Shown here one piece after another: positions 45,801 through 58,500 of a stretch of DNA of 64,000 bases. Under the pieces are notes generated by a model. It did not search any database. It saw only the letters and a list, made by a program, of their open reading frames with translations, and had not been told where the DNA came from. Each line of letters opens with the position of its first letter. The first letter of the stretch is position 1. The stretch comes from Pseudeuparius sepicola (taxonomy: Eukaryota > Arthropoda > Insecta > Coleoptera > Anthribidae): NCBI GenBank assembly GCA_963920635.1, contig OY987299.1:19484901-19548900 (forward strand), in the 5' to 3' direction. The position numbers and the translations under genes were made by a program.

Positions 45801-48414
45801 TTTGATGAAGGCTGGCAGTCTTGATCGTCTGCCTCAATTTCTCCGTCATCGTCTGCATCGGTACATTTTTTGTCCGACGTCACAGGGCGCTCAAGATGAA
45901 CATGGATGTCTCCGTCCGGGGCCCATGTAAGTTTCCGTGGGCCCCGCTCCGTCACAATCATCCATATCATCTTCCTCGGCAGCATTTGTACTTGACCGTC
46001 CCATACAATTCATGCAGATTCTGGAGCATCGGAGGCCCGTTTTCCTGCAACCACACGCTGCGTTATATCCTTCCGAACATTTGAAGGACACTGTGTTTAG
46101 AAGCGTTTGTGCGGCGCCGGATCCCTTGTCGTAGGTATAGGAGCCAAACCACATTGAGAATTTTTCCAGCCCCAATTCAGTGGATTTGTATAATTTCCAT
46201 ACCATGTTTGGACTTGATGGTATGTTCTTAAAGAGTGCTCACGTGCCGCTGATTGGGTGGGAGGTAGGCTTGCGAGATTAAATCGATGTTTGCTTAGAGA
46301 TTTTGCAAACAGTTGGAACCGCAACTCATTCAGGGTATTTCCCGTGGTTTTGTTGTCATAAAGCCTAGCCACAACCAACTGGCCGTCAATTTCATCGAGG
46401 TTTACGTTCACGTCTCGGAATTTTTTTTATTGATATCGGTTCACATTAGAGTACAAACGGTACAGAACTTTTTTGTAGCAAATTTATTCTAGATTATTTT
46501 TTATAATAGGTATTTTGTTGATAAAATTGATGATTTGGGAGATATTTGCAAAAAACGGTAAAAAAAAAATGGTACCTTCTTAGGGTCAGAAGGGCCAACG
46601 CCGACTACGCTCGAGGGGAAAACTTGGGAGAGTAATATCTGGGTCCAAATAAAGCGATTAAAGCAATTTCCAGCTTTCCACTAATTATTTCCTTTTTGAG
46701 GCTTTTTTGCCGACCTGTCGCCTGGCCTATTATAATACGCCGATAAAATGTTTTAAGTTTCCGTTTTCAAAGAAGTATAATAAAAAATATCGTTCATTAC
46801 ACGTCCAGAAATAGATTTTTCCGTGCTTGCATGACTTCCAGTGTTCGGCAGCGCCTCACACGGGAATTTGTCACGCGTGCACGGAAAAATCTTTATTTCC
46901 AGACTCGTAATGAAATATACCATTTCTATGTTGTGACTGTGACATATGCAAGAATGAAAATATAAAAATTTGTTTAAGGCCCCATACAACGAGCCATGGA
47001 CTTCATTTTAAATCAAAATGTGGCACAAAAATACTCTTGCTTGCTGTTTAGACTCGCTTTTCTTAAAAAAAAAAACAACCTATGGAAATATGCCATGTAA
47101 ACTTGTCAAATCAAAGAGACTTAACAAACAAGCATTTTATTTTATTTTGAACATTAAATTTGTTGTAACAGACACATTTGCATGTTTTTATTTTATAAAA
47201 GATCTTTGGTGTTTTTAACATTAAACCACCCTGTCGATTTTTTTTCGTCATGTGGCACCAGTGGTGATCGCCAATAAGAATCGTTAGACCAGGAGTTAAC
47301 TATTTCAGGTATATGTAGCCTTTACCCTTCACTTGCCAGATAAGCTGTTGTTTACATTCTGCCAGTTTGCACAGGGACAAACTCAAATGAATATTGTATA
47401 AAATCTAATATAATCCCTAAGTAGATACTTATATTAACATTTAATAGAGCTTTAGTCATTTTATTTGTAAATAATTTAAAAGTGTGCCTGAATGATGAAT
47501 TTTTCTTTATAGGTACTAACTGAAAATGTGAGAGAAATTAATTTCAAATCAGGCGGGACCCCAAATGGTTTTTTTTTGCCTTTCACATTTTTTGTTTTAC
47601 TTATCCTGGGACATCCTGTCGAAAAGCAAAGAAGACAAAAAATTAATATAGTAAGATTTAAGCAATTTTATAAATACGCGTACACTTCTACAAAAATAAA
47701 TGTCCGGATATTTGACAAATCTAATTTTAAAGATTAGAAAATAATATGAATTGGACTTATTAATCTTAAGAACAGATAAATATCACAATTTGTCAAGTAA
47801 AGAGAATTCAATTCAATGTCTAATTGAAGCTCTATTAAAAAAAAAAACTTTTATTTTTAATTGTCGATAAAAAATTAATAAATATAAAAGATGGACACCT
47901 CAATCGTAAATCAGTGATTAATGGATATAATATAATATATTCTAATAGAATATACTATACCTAATCCTAGTATCTCTTACTCAATGGTAATATTTTGATT
48001 TCTAGAAATTAAAATATCAGCAGAAAATAATAAAATACCTGGAAAAAATTATGAAAATATTGATATTTTTCTGTGTGAGTAGAGACCTTGGAATTGCAGT
48101 TTTGAACTTACTTTTTTGGCATTTGGCAATGTAACAGGATCATGTACAATATCCTGAAGTCCACTATAGACATTTGAGAAATACACCGCAGTGGGCGGAT
48201 TGAACATGGGACCCTGGTTCAGTTCTGGTAATTTTATTATCGTACTCAACCTGGACGTCACTTGCAATTCCTGCTTCGGTTCCTGTTGCGTCTGCCTGAC
48301 TATAGGGGTATGGACCGGGACTAGATCTACGAGTTTCTTAGGTGCCTTGTTGATCGCCAAATTTTCTATTATGTACTCGTATTCGGTGCACTCATTGCCG
48401 TAATATTCGGTCAT
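42813..48414 (-). CDS. Unrecognised 277-aa protein
   Basis: The exons on - are 48414-48112, 43454-43277 and 43165-42813. Donors are GTAAGT at both introns, and phases (0, then 1) match exactly. The start (ATG after GACGCC) follows an in-frame stop with no earlier ATG. The protein begins MTEYYGNECTEYEY and is hydrophilic, Pro/Glu/Lys-rich, with a basic tail (LKIKKKVEAKGDKKHLKWK). It has no signal peptide, membrane segment or known domain that I can see; LPELNQGPMFNPPTAVYFSNVY is the most structured-looking part. The long first intron (4.66 kb) hosts a hAT element and the CXC element. Its end lies 455 bp upstream of the CUB/LDLa gene start. Confidence 0.65.
43931..44419. mobile_element. 489-bp hAT MITE with perfect 8-bp TSD
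   Basis: The ends are TAGAGGTTTAAA (43931) and the inverse of TAGAGGTTTAACGTC (ending 44419). The octamer CACGTGAC is present on both sides (43923-43930, 44420-44427). The interior is built of GGAAAAA(A)/TTTTTTCC motifs on both arms. It lies in intron 1 of the 42813-48414 gene. Confidence 0.85.
44441..44520. repeat. Half copy of the GCACTGAAGTTC palindrome
   Basis: The sequence from ATTTATTTGCCTTGGCCAGA to CTTCAGTGCCTTGGTACA matches the right half of the units at 7178-7291 and 15789-15904. The left half is missing next to the hAT insertion. Confidence 0.6.
45196..46728. mobile_element. Long-TIR transposon carrying a CXC-domain gene
   Basis: Terminal inverted repeats of about 270 bp (45196-45465 and 46440-46728) start AGGCCAGGCGACAGG and include CCAAGTTTTCCCC and GGCCAACGCCGAC blocks. 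ATTAT flanks both ends. It is inserted in intron 1 of the 42813-48414 gene, perhaps inside an older palindromic repeat (complementary sequence lies at 44776-44808 and 46765-46795). Superfamily not assigned. Confidence 0.7.
45782..46411 (-). pseudogene. Tesmin/TSO1-like CXC transposon protein, frameshifted
   Basis: Three overlapping frames form one protein in order. A SAAREHSLRTYHQVQTWYG segment comes first, then NPLNWGWK, then the cysteine cluster CGCRKTGLRCSRICMNCMG, then an acidic region and a basic end (SSKRLKID). At least two frameshifts separate the parts (near 46100-46200 and 45890-45980). The same arrangement is widespread in insect genomes as a transposon-borne protein. Here it is broken. 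Confidence 0.6.
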
Positions 48415-49537
48415 GGCGTCGGGCCTGAATCTCGGTTTGTGGCAGCAATTGCCGAACAGGCGAGTTAGCAGAGATGGTTCCGGGTTTTGCGAGGCAATAT
48501 CTGGCCTTTCATTGCCATTTCAATAGACGTCAATTTGACAGTTGTTGATTGGTGCAGGTAAAAAGGCAAGTACCTAATTGTTTGTTGTGTTATTAGAAAA
48601 GGAAGTGTATTTTTTTTATTTATTCGATGGTCATTTTTCATGGGACAAGTTTAAAAACTGACTTTCTCAAAAGAGGTTAGGCAACTTACGATTGTGTTCA
48701 GCGAAAACTCACAATAAATTCGAGCTAGATATTTCAAATTGTATTTGGAGTTGTCAAGTTTAAAATAAACAAAAAATCCAAATAAAGTCAAATCCAGGGA
48801 CCTTGATTTTTTCGTATGTGGCATCATTTTCGAGAAAAAAAACTAACTTTTGCATGTCTCTGAAGTTTGATTTTTTTTTTCAAAACAATTCTTAGATCGT
48901 AATATAAAAAACAGGTTTTTTTACACTCTGCATTTTGAAAATGAAGCAATTCTGGACAAATGTTTTAGGATTTTTTGTTTAAATTTTGACCCACGAAATA
49001 TTTCTTTAAATTTTTGCCGCATATTAGGAAATACCCTATAACATCTCGACTAAATCTTGAATCATGATTTTGCAAGGGTAAAAAATTAAGGAAAGTAAAC
49101 TGAATGTAAAAAATTGCACGTTTAAACCGTAGGTGTACAATATCTAAATTTTTTCTCTCAGTTCTTCCAATTTTTTACTAAGATTTCATAAGAAACAAAT
49201 TCATAGCAAATTTCGAATAATAATATCTTAAAAAATACAGAAAAACTAGAAATCATGTTTAAAAATGTAACCTGAATACCCTGTATTTTTAAATAGTCCC
49301 ATTTTTTAGAACCTGTGGTTATTAAATGGACGTACTTTTTTGTATGCCCTGTATGTAATATATTTCAAGATATTTTTAAATTGTGAAAAATTTTCATTTC
49401 TTATTTCCAAATCATTAAAAAAGATAATAAACAGCTGACAAAGCAGCAAGAGCAACACCTTTGTCTTATTAGAATAATTTCTATTTATTTCTAAATCTAA
49501 TCATATTAACATTAACCAAATATAAAAACATAACCAT

Positions 49538-52500
49538 TTATTTTTTTCTCGTTCGAGTTGATAGCTTTTTGTTCGCATTTTCTGATGGTTCACCCTAAAA
49601 TTATTTAAACGTAATCGCTCAAACAGCCTATTTATATTATATTTACCATTTCGCTGATTTCTGGAAGATCCTTCAATGCTGCTTTGGTTTTACGCTTCGT
49701 TACTTTTCTTGATGATTCACTAATGTCAGCTGAAAAAATATATTATAAAACCTCAAAACCATAAATAAAATTGACTTACATTTCATGGAGGCCATTGAAG
49801 ATATCGAGTTTGATCTACTTCTTGTGATGCGAAGAGGAGGGACTGAAGATTCACTTTGGTCATCTTCATAACTTATTTTTTTCCTGAGTTTGGTAGCGGC
49901 TGGTATCGAAACTTCAGATGCTGCAGTATCGGTGGACGCTTTTCTCTGCCTGGTTCTGAGTCCTAAATCAAAACAAGAAAATATTGTGACATTGCCATAG
50001 ACTTATGAACAAGGGAGACTCAACCATTCATTGTTGAATAGGCTTTTGTTGTGAATCAAACATTGCTATGAGTGCGAGAGAGAAAAAAGAGAGAGAGAAC
50101 TTCATAATTCCGACTCCGAGCATCGCGGCCCAGGTCGACACCTAACCTAATATTTTGTGGTTGACACAATTCCGATACGCCAGTGGCGAAAGGTTTTTAA
50201 AAAATAATAAAATTAGTTGGGAACAAACATTATATTATTATGATTTTTGTTATACTGGTTGGAGTATATCTAGGCATTAACCTATAATATACGCAAAATA
50301 AACCGTATTACCTAATACGGTAATATTTTGACTAATATTACAACATATTAATTTTTTCAGTAAAAATAGGAAATAAGAAACACTTACTGTTACTTTTACA
50401 ATCGTTTATTTAGAAAAACTATTGCGGATATAAAATACAGCGAATATAACATAATATAACATATTATACCTACAGATCATTGGTTCCACAAAGGCACAGA
50501 AAAACAGCAAGCCTTCTGTGACGAAGGTAAACAATATATTACGAAGGATTTTTTAACTGGCATCATAATAACAATGTTTTATAATGTTATTGTGCAAAAT
50601 ACTGGAAATTAGTTAGCAATTATTTTACGATATGGAAATAAAACAAATTCCTGTATCAATCTAATATCCAATAATATATAAAAAAAAATGTTTAGATGCA
50701 AGTCTCTTTTTGCCATTTTGTTCTGAGGAAATATCTGTTGTGAAAATATATCATGTAATTAATTATAATTATCAATATTATTTACTTAACTAAAAATTAA
50801 TTTATTATTTCAACATAAAATTTAATATGTTTCTTATTTTATATCTTTTTTGCGATTTTTAATTATTATATTCATATTTGTCAGATTTACTTATTGGCCT
50901 ACAGTGCCCTAGAACTGCTATGGTTTTTGCAAAAGGCAATGAAGAGGAAATAATAGTAATTGCTCCCCTCATCTGCACTAGCATTAATGTGCTTTTGGGG
51001 TACAGGTACCTACTGTGAGGGTGAGAATTATTATTATTATTAAATTGATAATAAAGCCATTTAAAGCCACGCTCATAAACACTAATGCTTCCCTGGCCTC
51101 AGGAAGAGTATTTTCATCGATATTGGTACCAATATATACGTATCTCATAAATTTCTGTCCTGTGCAGTCAACCTGCCGCCTTACTGACATCTCATCCGGC
51201 AAGATTAAATAGCAAAGACTTGAATGACTCTTTTTGTTTTAAAGTTAAAGCTGTAAGAGCTTCGTTGGTGAATCCTGGACTGCCATCGATTGATCTGTAC
51301 CATTTAGACAAGGTTTCTATATGCGGTAAGGAACGGTTAAAATAGTTTCTCACAAAATTATATGCCTCAGCTGAATAAAATGCCAATGTCAGTGCAAATG
51401 ACCTTAAACTTGAATCTTGAATTATTATACTTTGCGTGGAAGGTCCTTTTAATAATCTTTCAAAGACGTCTAAGGCAGGTCCCGAAACTGATACCTGTAA
51501 TGAAATGAAAATATTTATGTTTTCGGCAAATAGGAGAAAAAAACCAAAAGCTTCCAATTTCGGCTACCCTGTACAGTGTAATTGGTTGAGAGATACCTAC
51601 ATTTCAATTATTAAGTTACATGACAACACGCTAGGGCAAAAACACTTTTACCTTTATTGTGGATTCTGATGACTCCGATATGAGACATTTTTTCTTTAAG
51701 TAACGCAGAAGAGAATGCAGGGATGTAATTCGGAGCTTCAATCTTCTAACAGTCATTTGTAGGGTGTGACTTCGTTTTCTTTACTTTCCAACAGTTTCTT
51801 GTACTACTGCTAAATTTCTCCTTCTTCTCGCCGGAGTGGAAAAATCACTACTTGCCAGTCTTCTATGTGCAATAAAAAGTTTAAATTTAAACCTAATATA
51901 GTCAAATATATATCTTTACTTGATTGCCAATTTCTAGTACAAAAATATAGTTGTGGTTTCCATCCTTGTTGCATAAATAACTAATTTATCTGCAATAGCT
52001 TCTGCATCTCTTTCTCTGTTTAAGAAGCAGCAATTGTAGCTGACGAAGAGGATTGTATTCCGTCTTCAGCTTGTGCTTCCATTTTTTTGAATAGCTCTCT
52101 ATAATTAAATAAAATTTGAGAAAATAGATATAAAAAACACTATTTCATATGCAGTGTGTTTCTTTTTGAGTCAATTCCGTTTTTTTTACTTTATTAACTG
52201 ATTTTCAAAATTCTTTTTTCCGCTTGCACTCAAAGAGCTATATTATTTGTTGATGTGCATTTTTTAGCAACGTCGTTGCTTGACCTGCTGCGTTTAAAGA
52301 AAGTTCCCAAAAGTGACTAAGTCATATACTTAGGTATTGTGACTGAAAAAACTATTTTGGATATTTTGGATATTTATCAGTACTTAGTACCTACTACCAC
52401 TACCTACTTATCTACGCTACTGAAGAGGGCCAAACATTATGGTGAAAATAGCGAAAATAATACATACCAGTGAAAAGGCGGTTCCGAGTTAAAAGAGTTC

Positions 52501-55500
52501 AACTTTCCGCACACCTGACACCGGCGCACCATTTTTTAAAGTTTTCATATCACGTTTTTGCAAAAAATACACGTAAAAACCTGAAAATGCTTGAAAATCA
52601 AAATATTCCGACTACTAAAAACGTCGCAAACAAATCTTATGACGGCGTCAGGTTTGGTACCCGTCACAATGAAATATGTCTAGTGGGAATTAAGGGGCGT
52701 TGTCTCTTAATCTCCATAAAATATTATACATAAATTAATAAACAGCATTTAACAAGTTTACCACAAAATATATGCCTACGGGGTTTGCGGTTGCAACAAT
52801 TATTCTTCGGTTAACAATGCTTGTATGCTCTTCTGTTATTATTAATAGAAAAGCTGTACCCATTCATATCTGCAAAAAGGGGGTTGGGGGACATAACCGA
52901 AAATCTGGCAACCACACGCGCTGAGAATTTACAGGGGAACCAAATGAATAGTAGACCAAAAGGATCTCTGATTGCTTTAAAATGTAAATAGTTATATCTC
53001 CCCTTGCTTATAAGTCTATGGACATTGCTAATGGTGATAAAATAAGCAAGTCAAATTATTGCAAGTTTATAAAGATTGACAATTAATTGACAATTTAAAA
53101 AAGTTATAGTTACCTGCTAATACTGGACTTGATGTTCGGCTCATCGATCTCTCCCTTCTTGGGCTATTTGCGACGCTAACTGACGGTGGAAGTGATATGT
53201 CAGACACTACCGATGCCGAGCGTTTCCTTGTTCTTCTATTTGTTGGCGACGGTGACAGATCTTCGAGCACGTTTTCTTCTTCAGGATCAGGTTTCCCTAG
53301 AACACTTCTGGTAACTACCGAACGAAAATCAATAAATATTTCTCACCTTTAAACGGGGACTTGTCCAATAATTTTATCGGATCGATTGGATCGAGCTGCC
53401 AAATATTCTCGTCAGGATTGTCAGTTTCATCTTCTTCGATTTCTTGAAGTTTGCTGTCCTTTCTTGTAACTCTTTTTGCAACTGTGCTACTGGCTTTCTT
53501 CTTCGGGACAACTTTTCCTTTCGTCTCTGGCAAATCTGTTACGGATGCTGCTCTACGACGCCTCAACGCCATCTTATTTTCTTCAATGATAGGTGGAATG
53601 TCAGTGGACAGCGTCCTCTTTCTCAACTTACTTTTGCTTGTAGAAGCAGGCTCAACTTCAACACTAGATTTGGAAGTTAGCCCCTCTTCGATACTTGCAC
53701 TGCGCGTTCTCTTTCTTGGAGTTTTCTCAGATTCTTCTTTAATAGAAGATCTTCTGCTTCGGGTCCTTGTTGGTGTACTGGTAGGTGTTGACTCTTCCTG
53801 GCCGATCAACAGAGACCTTCTAGTCAGCCTTTTTAAAACTGGTTGCTCTTTAGACTCAGAAACATTGCTAGAACGGGAGGTCCTACCAGACGTACTTCCG
53901 GATAGCTCAACTTTGGCAACTTCGGATTTTGTTAGTTTGAGTTCTTCAGCTTTGGCTTCAACTTCGTGTTCGTGTGCTCGAACTTTTTTTGGAATTAAAT
54001 CTGATGCTTTTCTTTGATGTTTGGATTGGTCTATATGTTTTGTTTCGTCCTCAGTTTGATCTAATTCTAATTTATCTGTTTGCCTGGTAAAACACTTTCT
54101 TGTTGTTTTAACTACGTGATCTGAATGATCTTCACGATCCGATCCAGCCTTTCCAGTGTCTTTTTGAATATGTGTTTTGTTGTCATCATCAGCTTTGTCA
54201 TCCCTTTTGGCTTCATCTTCTTTTTGATATGGCTCAACCATTTTTGTGTGTTTTCTATATGTTTTAGTTTTCGGTTTGCTTTCATCTTTGGATTCACCCT
54301 TCTCGTCACTTTCATTCCCTTGTTGATCATCACTAAGGTCTGACTCTGATTTATCCGTAAGTCTTCGAGAATATGTTCTCCTTGGAGTTTTAACTTTCAT
54401 CAATGGTAAATAAGTCTTTTTGACCGTATGTTTAAAAACTGGCGTTTCAATTTCCTGTTGTTGTTCTTCAGCAAAGTCGCCTGTACTTTCTGGCTCTTCG
54501 TTCTTAGGGTCCACAGATTGTTCTTGTATTTTAGATAACTTTGAGTATGTCCTTTGGGGTGTCTTTATTTTCAATAAAGGCGAATCAGTTGTTGATGCAA
54601 CAGCCGTGCTTGTCTTTTCTTGCTCGCTTAAATCGTTGTCTTCTTTTTTCTCTGTGTCAGTTTCAAGTGTTCTTTCTTGTAGAGTAAGTTTGCTTGCTTC
54701 TTCAACTGTGGCTTCAGGATTGATCAATTCTTGTATTTCGTCTTGGGTGGAACTGCTAATAGGTAAATAAGTCTTTTTGACCGTATGTTTAAAAACTGGC
54801 GTTTCAATTTTTTGTTGTTGTTCTTCAGCGAAGTCGCCTGTACTTTCTGGCTCTTCGTTCTTAGTGTCCACAGATTGTTCTTGTATTTTAGATAACTTTG
54901 AGTATGTCCTTTGGGGTGTGTTGGTTTTCAATAAAGGACAAGCAGTTGCTGGAAAAGCAGTTGTCGATGCAACAGCCATGCTTGTCTTTTCTTGTTTGCT
55001 TAAATCATTGTCTTCTTTTTTCTCTGTGTCAGTTTCAAGTGTTCTTTCTTGTAGAGTAAGTTTGCTTGCTTCCTCGACCGTGGCTTCAGGATTGATCAAT
55101 CCTTGGATTTCATCTTGGGTGGAACTGATAATTATGTGATTTATTCCTTGATCCCTAAGAATTACTGGTGGAGGACTTGATACATCTTGTTCTTTATCAA
55201 TATCTTCTTGATCTGAGACCCTTTCTGGCAAAGGACTTGGTTCATCTAATTCTCTAATATCGCCAATCTCTTGATCTACACAACTTGTCACTATTTCTTC
55301 AAAGATTACTGGCAAAGGACTCGGTTCATCTAATTCTCTAATATCGCCAATCTCTTGATCTACACAACTTGTCACTATTTCTTCAAAGATTTCTGGCAAA
55401 GGACTTGGTTCATCTAATTCTCTAATACCGCCAATCTCTTGATCTACACAACTTGTCACTATTTCTTCAGCTATTGGTTCGCCTACATTTTGTTCTTCAA

Positions 55501-58500
55501 TAAAGAATTCTGACTCTTCGGGTATATCTTCTAGAGAATGATGGGAAGTGTTCAATTGTAAAATCGGCACATTTTCATCATCTTCAAGCATTTCACCACA
55601 GTGATAAGCTTCATCCATGGCATTCACCTTCTGCAGTTCATCTTCAACGTATTCATTGAGTGTTAATTCTTCAGGAATATCTGGCTGCAAATTGTCTTCA
55701 AGTTCGGGTTCCAGTGATTTTTCATTTGGAGGTGATTCAGAACCTGCGTTTGATATAACACTCCATTTTTCATAACAATTTTGCTTCTCTTCTGCATCTT
55801 CGTCAATTATTGGCAGTTGTTCTTCAATCTGAACATCAGATTCCGATATGTTTACTCCGGAAGAAGAAGAAGAAGAAGAATGCGAGCTGCACGAGCTGCT
55901 AGACGTCGATCGGGAACTTTGCGAACTTTGATTACTACATGTAGACACATTGCTATCACTAGAATCTATTTGAATCACTTCTTCGTGATCTGATTCTTCT
56001 AACGCCAAACCTTTTTCGGTTTCATTTTTCGAGAGCGTTTCTTCAGGAATATTGTTGGAAAAGGTTTCTGTATTTTCTGTTTGCTTTCTGCTTTCACTGT
56101 TCAATATTTCTTCTATATCTTCTGCACCGCTTGATAAATCTTCGTACAGATTTACTGGTTCTGACCTTTGATCATTTTCAACTTTATCTTCTTCGTGACC
56201 TTCAAGATTATCTGCCCGAGTTTTGTTATCAGTTTCACGTGAAGATTGTTGCAGTAAAGATTTAATATGTTCATTATCTGTTTTATCATTCTCTTCTGAT
56301 TGCTTCTGATCATCATCGACATACATTAAATCTGAATAATCAGAAGTTTCGTTAAATGTAATTTCATTTGACGTATTATCTGAAGCTGAAGTCAACAAAA
56401 AGCTCTTCCTATCCGATGAACTGCTAAAGGAATGCTGATAATTTGTATCGGAATCCATACGAATGCTTTCCGATGCTTCTACTTTTAATTCTTCTACCTT
56501 TGTCTCATTTACAGAACTCGAAATTTCAGTGGTTGTGACATTTTCAGTTTTGGAATAGGACACTTCTTTTGAAATCACATTCCTCGCCAATATGGCAAAT
56601 GCGTTGTGCTCTAAAACCATTCTACTAAGCGACTTTCTTCCGTGCAATCTTTGAGCTCGAGGTGATAGATTTACGATTTCTTGTGTTTTTCCATTGGGTT
56701 CTTCAGTTGCAGACGTCTCCTCCGCGACAAGTTTTGGTTGTGGGGAATCCTCTTTCTGACTTCTGGACAGTCTGGGACTTGATCGGACATGAGGTGATTC
56801 GTCTAACGACCCTAAAGTTGTTTGTTGTAGAAGAAAAGTAGGTTAACCACATATTCTTTGGGATTTCCCTTATGCAATTTTTAAATTAGAAGTTTGAAAA
56901 TGCAGGGTGTTGTTGGTATTTAAAAAACTAATTTTATTGATAAAGACATTTTGTTGATATTTGGCAAATATTTCTTTTTTGGTTTGCAGCAAGGCCCTTG
57001 TAATATAAACTGCAGCGCCACAATGGTTATATCTAAAAACCTGATTCCCTTAAACCATAGACATACTCAGAAAAAAGTAGGGGGGAAATTCAATATTAGA
57101 ACAATGCAGAAGTTATTTATAAAATTAGTTTTTTAAAATGCAATAATTGTAACACCTTGTATTTTGCCTAAATAAAAAATGGCTTGATAATATTTACCAA
57201 GGTTAGTTTATAGGAAGGTTAGGGCATTCCCCCACTCTTAAACAAAACCAAAGGTAGCCCCCCCCCCCTCCCACCGGCAACGTCCGGCGATGTTCTTCTT
57301 GTTACAGCTTGATGCCAGTGGCCTATCAGAAGGGGTATCGCAGTTACCGAAAGTAGAAAACAAAAAAATACCGAGACATTTCAAGAGAGAAAATAGCCAA
57401 AACAATATAAGGAATTTACACGTTAACCAAAGTAAACAAGAAACACCCCTTTGACTGTAAGCATCAAATGAATATGCCAAAAACGTCTGTGTGCGCATTT
57501 GACTGCAAGCATGAAATGTTTAGGGAGTTACTAAATCGCCAATTCACGTGTAAATGCTACCAATTTAAATTCACCCTTTCATCCCTTTGCTCTCTCACCC
57601 CCGTCCCCTTCCAAGTTGTCCACAGAAATAGAAGGGCGAGAATGGTTATTGAGGATGCATTTCGGCATACCTAAAGTTAACTGTCAAGGCAAAGGGTGGG
57701 TGACATGTGCGTTTCATTCCATTGTGCGAACAGTGGAGCGAGTGTTGTCATTTATTCGTTTCCGGTGTGAAAAAATTACTATTTTGCAAAATGCCAGCCT
57801 CATGTATGATTTGGAATTGCCCGAATAAGAATCGCATACCCAGAGTTAACTATTTTGTGTGTATGTAGTAGAGATGGGCAACGGAAACTTTCCGGGAAGA
57901 AACTTTTAAGGTATAGGAAACTTTCCCTGAAAGTGTCCGAAACATTCCCGGGAAACTTTCACGGAAAGTTTCCGGGAATTTATGTACAAAGTTTAAATTT
58001 GCCGTCATAAATGCCTGGCCAAGATTCATGACATAACCTAAAAAATACAAAAAAGAACAAAGAAGAATCATGAACTGTGCTATAGACCACAGATCAAATA
58101 TATTGTATTATATTTTTTTATTACACTTTTTGACTTCTGAAATTTAATAAGTTTAAATTGAATTAAACTAGATAAATAATGATAATATGAACAATATGTG
58201 AATTTATGATTCTTTCATATTTGGTTTTATCTTTTATCCTTATGTTTTATTTTTACTTTTGTACAGGGTGTCACAATTAAGATGTTACGAGCCATTATCT
58301 CTGTAATTTTTAAGATACATTGGTGGTTCAAAAACTAAACTTGTGTAGTTTTTGTTTTTCCAAGGAATTGAATGCCGCGAAGAAAAAAAACAGTTTAATT
58401 TCAAACAAAAAAGTTATTGCCAAATAACCAATTTTTTTAAAATTAAGATGGCGATTTTATTGCAATTTTTCATTAGACTAGTAAAGTGAATAAAAAATCT

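Noticed and set aside
45782..46411. CXC-protein pieces as exons of the 42813-48414 gene
   Set aside because: They lie between terminal inverted repeats with an ATTAT duplication, are frameshifted relative to each other, and the flanking gene exons splice in phase without them.
50984..51557. Transposase pieces as exons of the large - strand gene
   Set aside because: They are on the same strand but inside a P element with a perfect 8-bp duplication, and exons 53296-53114 and 49962-49780 join in phase without them.
53444..55139. Several long + strand frames
   Set aside because: Antisense shadows of the large - strand exon, repeated because the exon has internal duplications.
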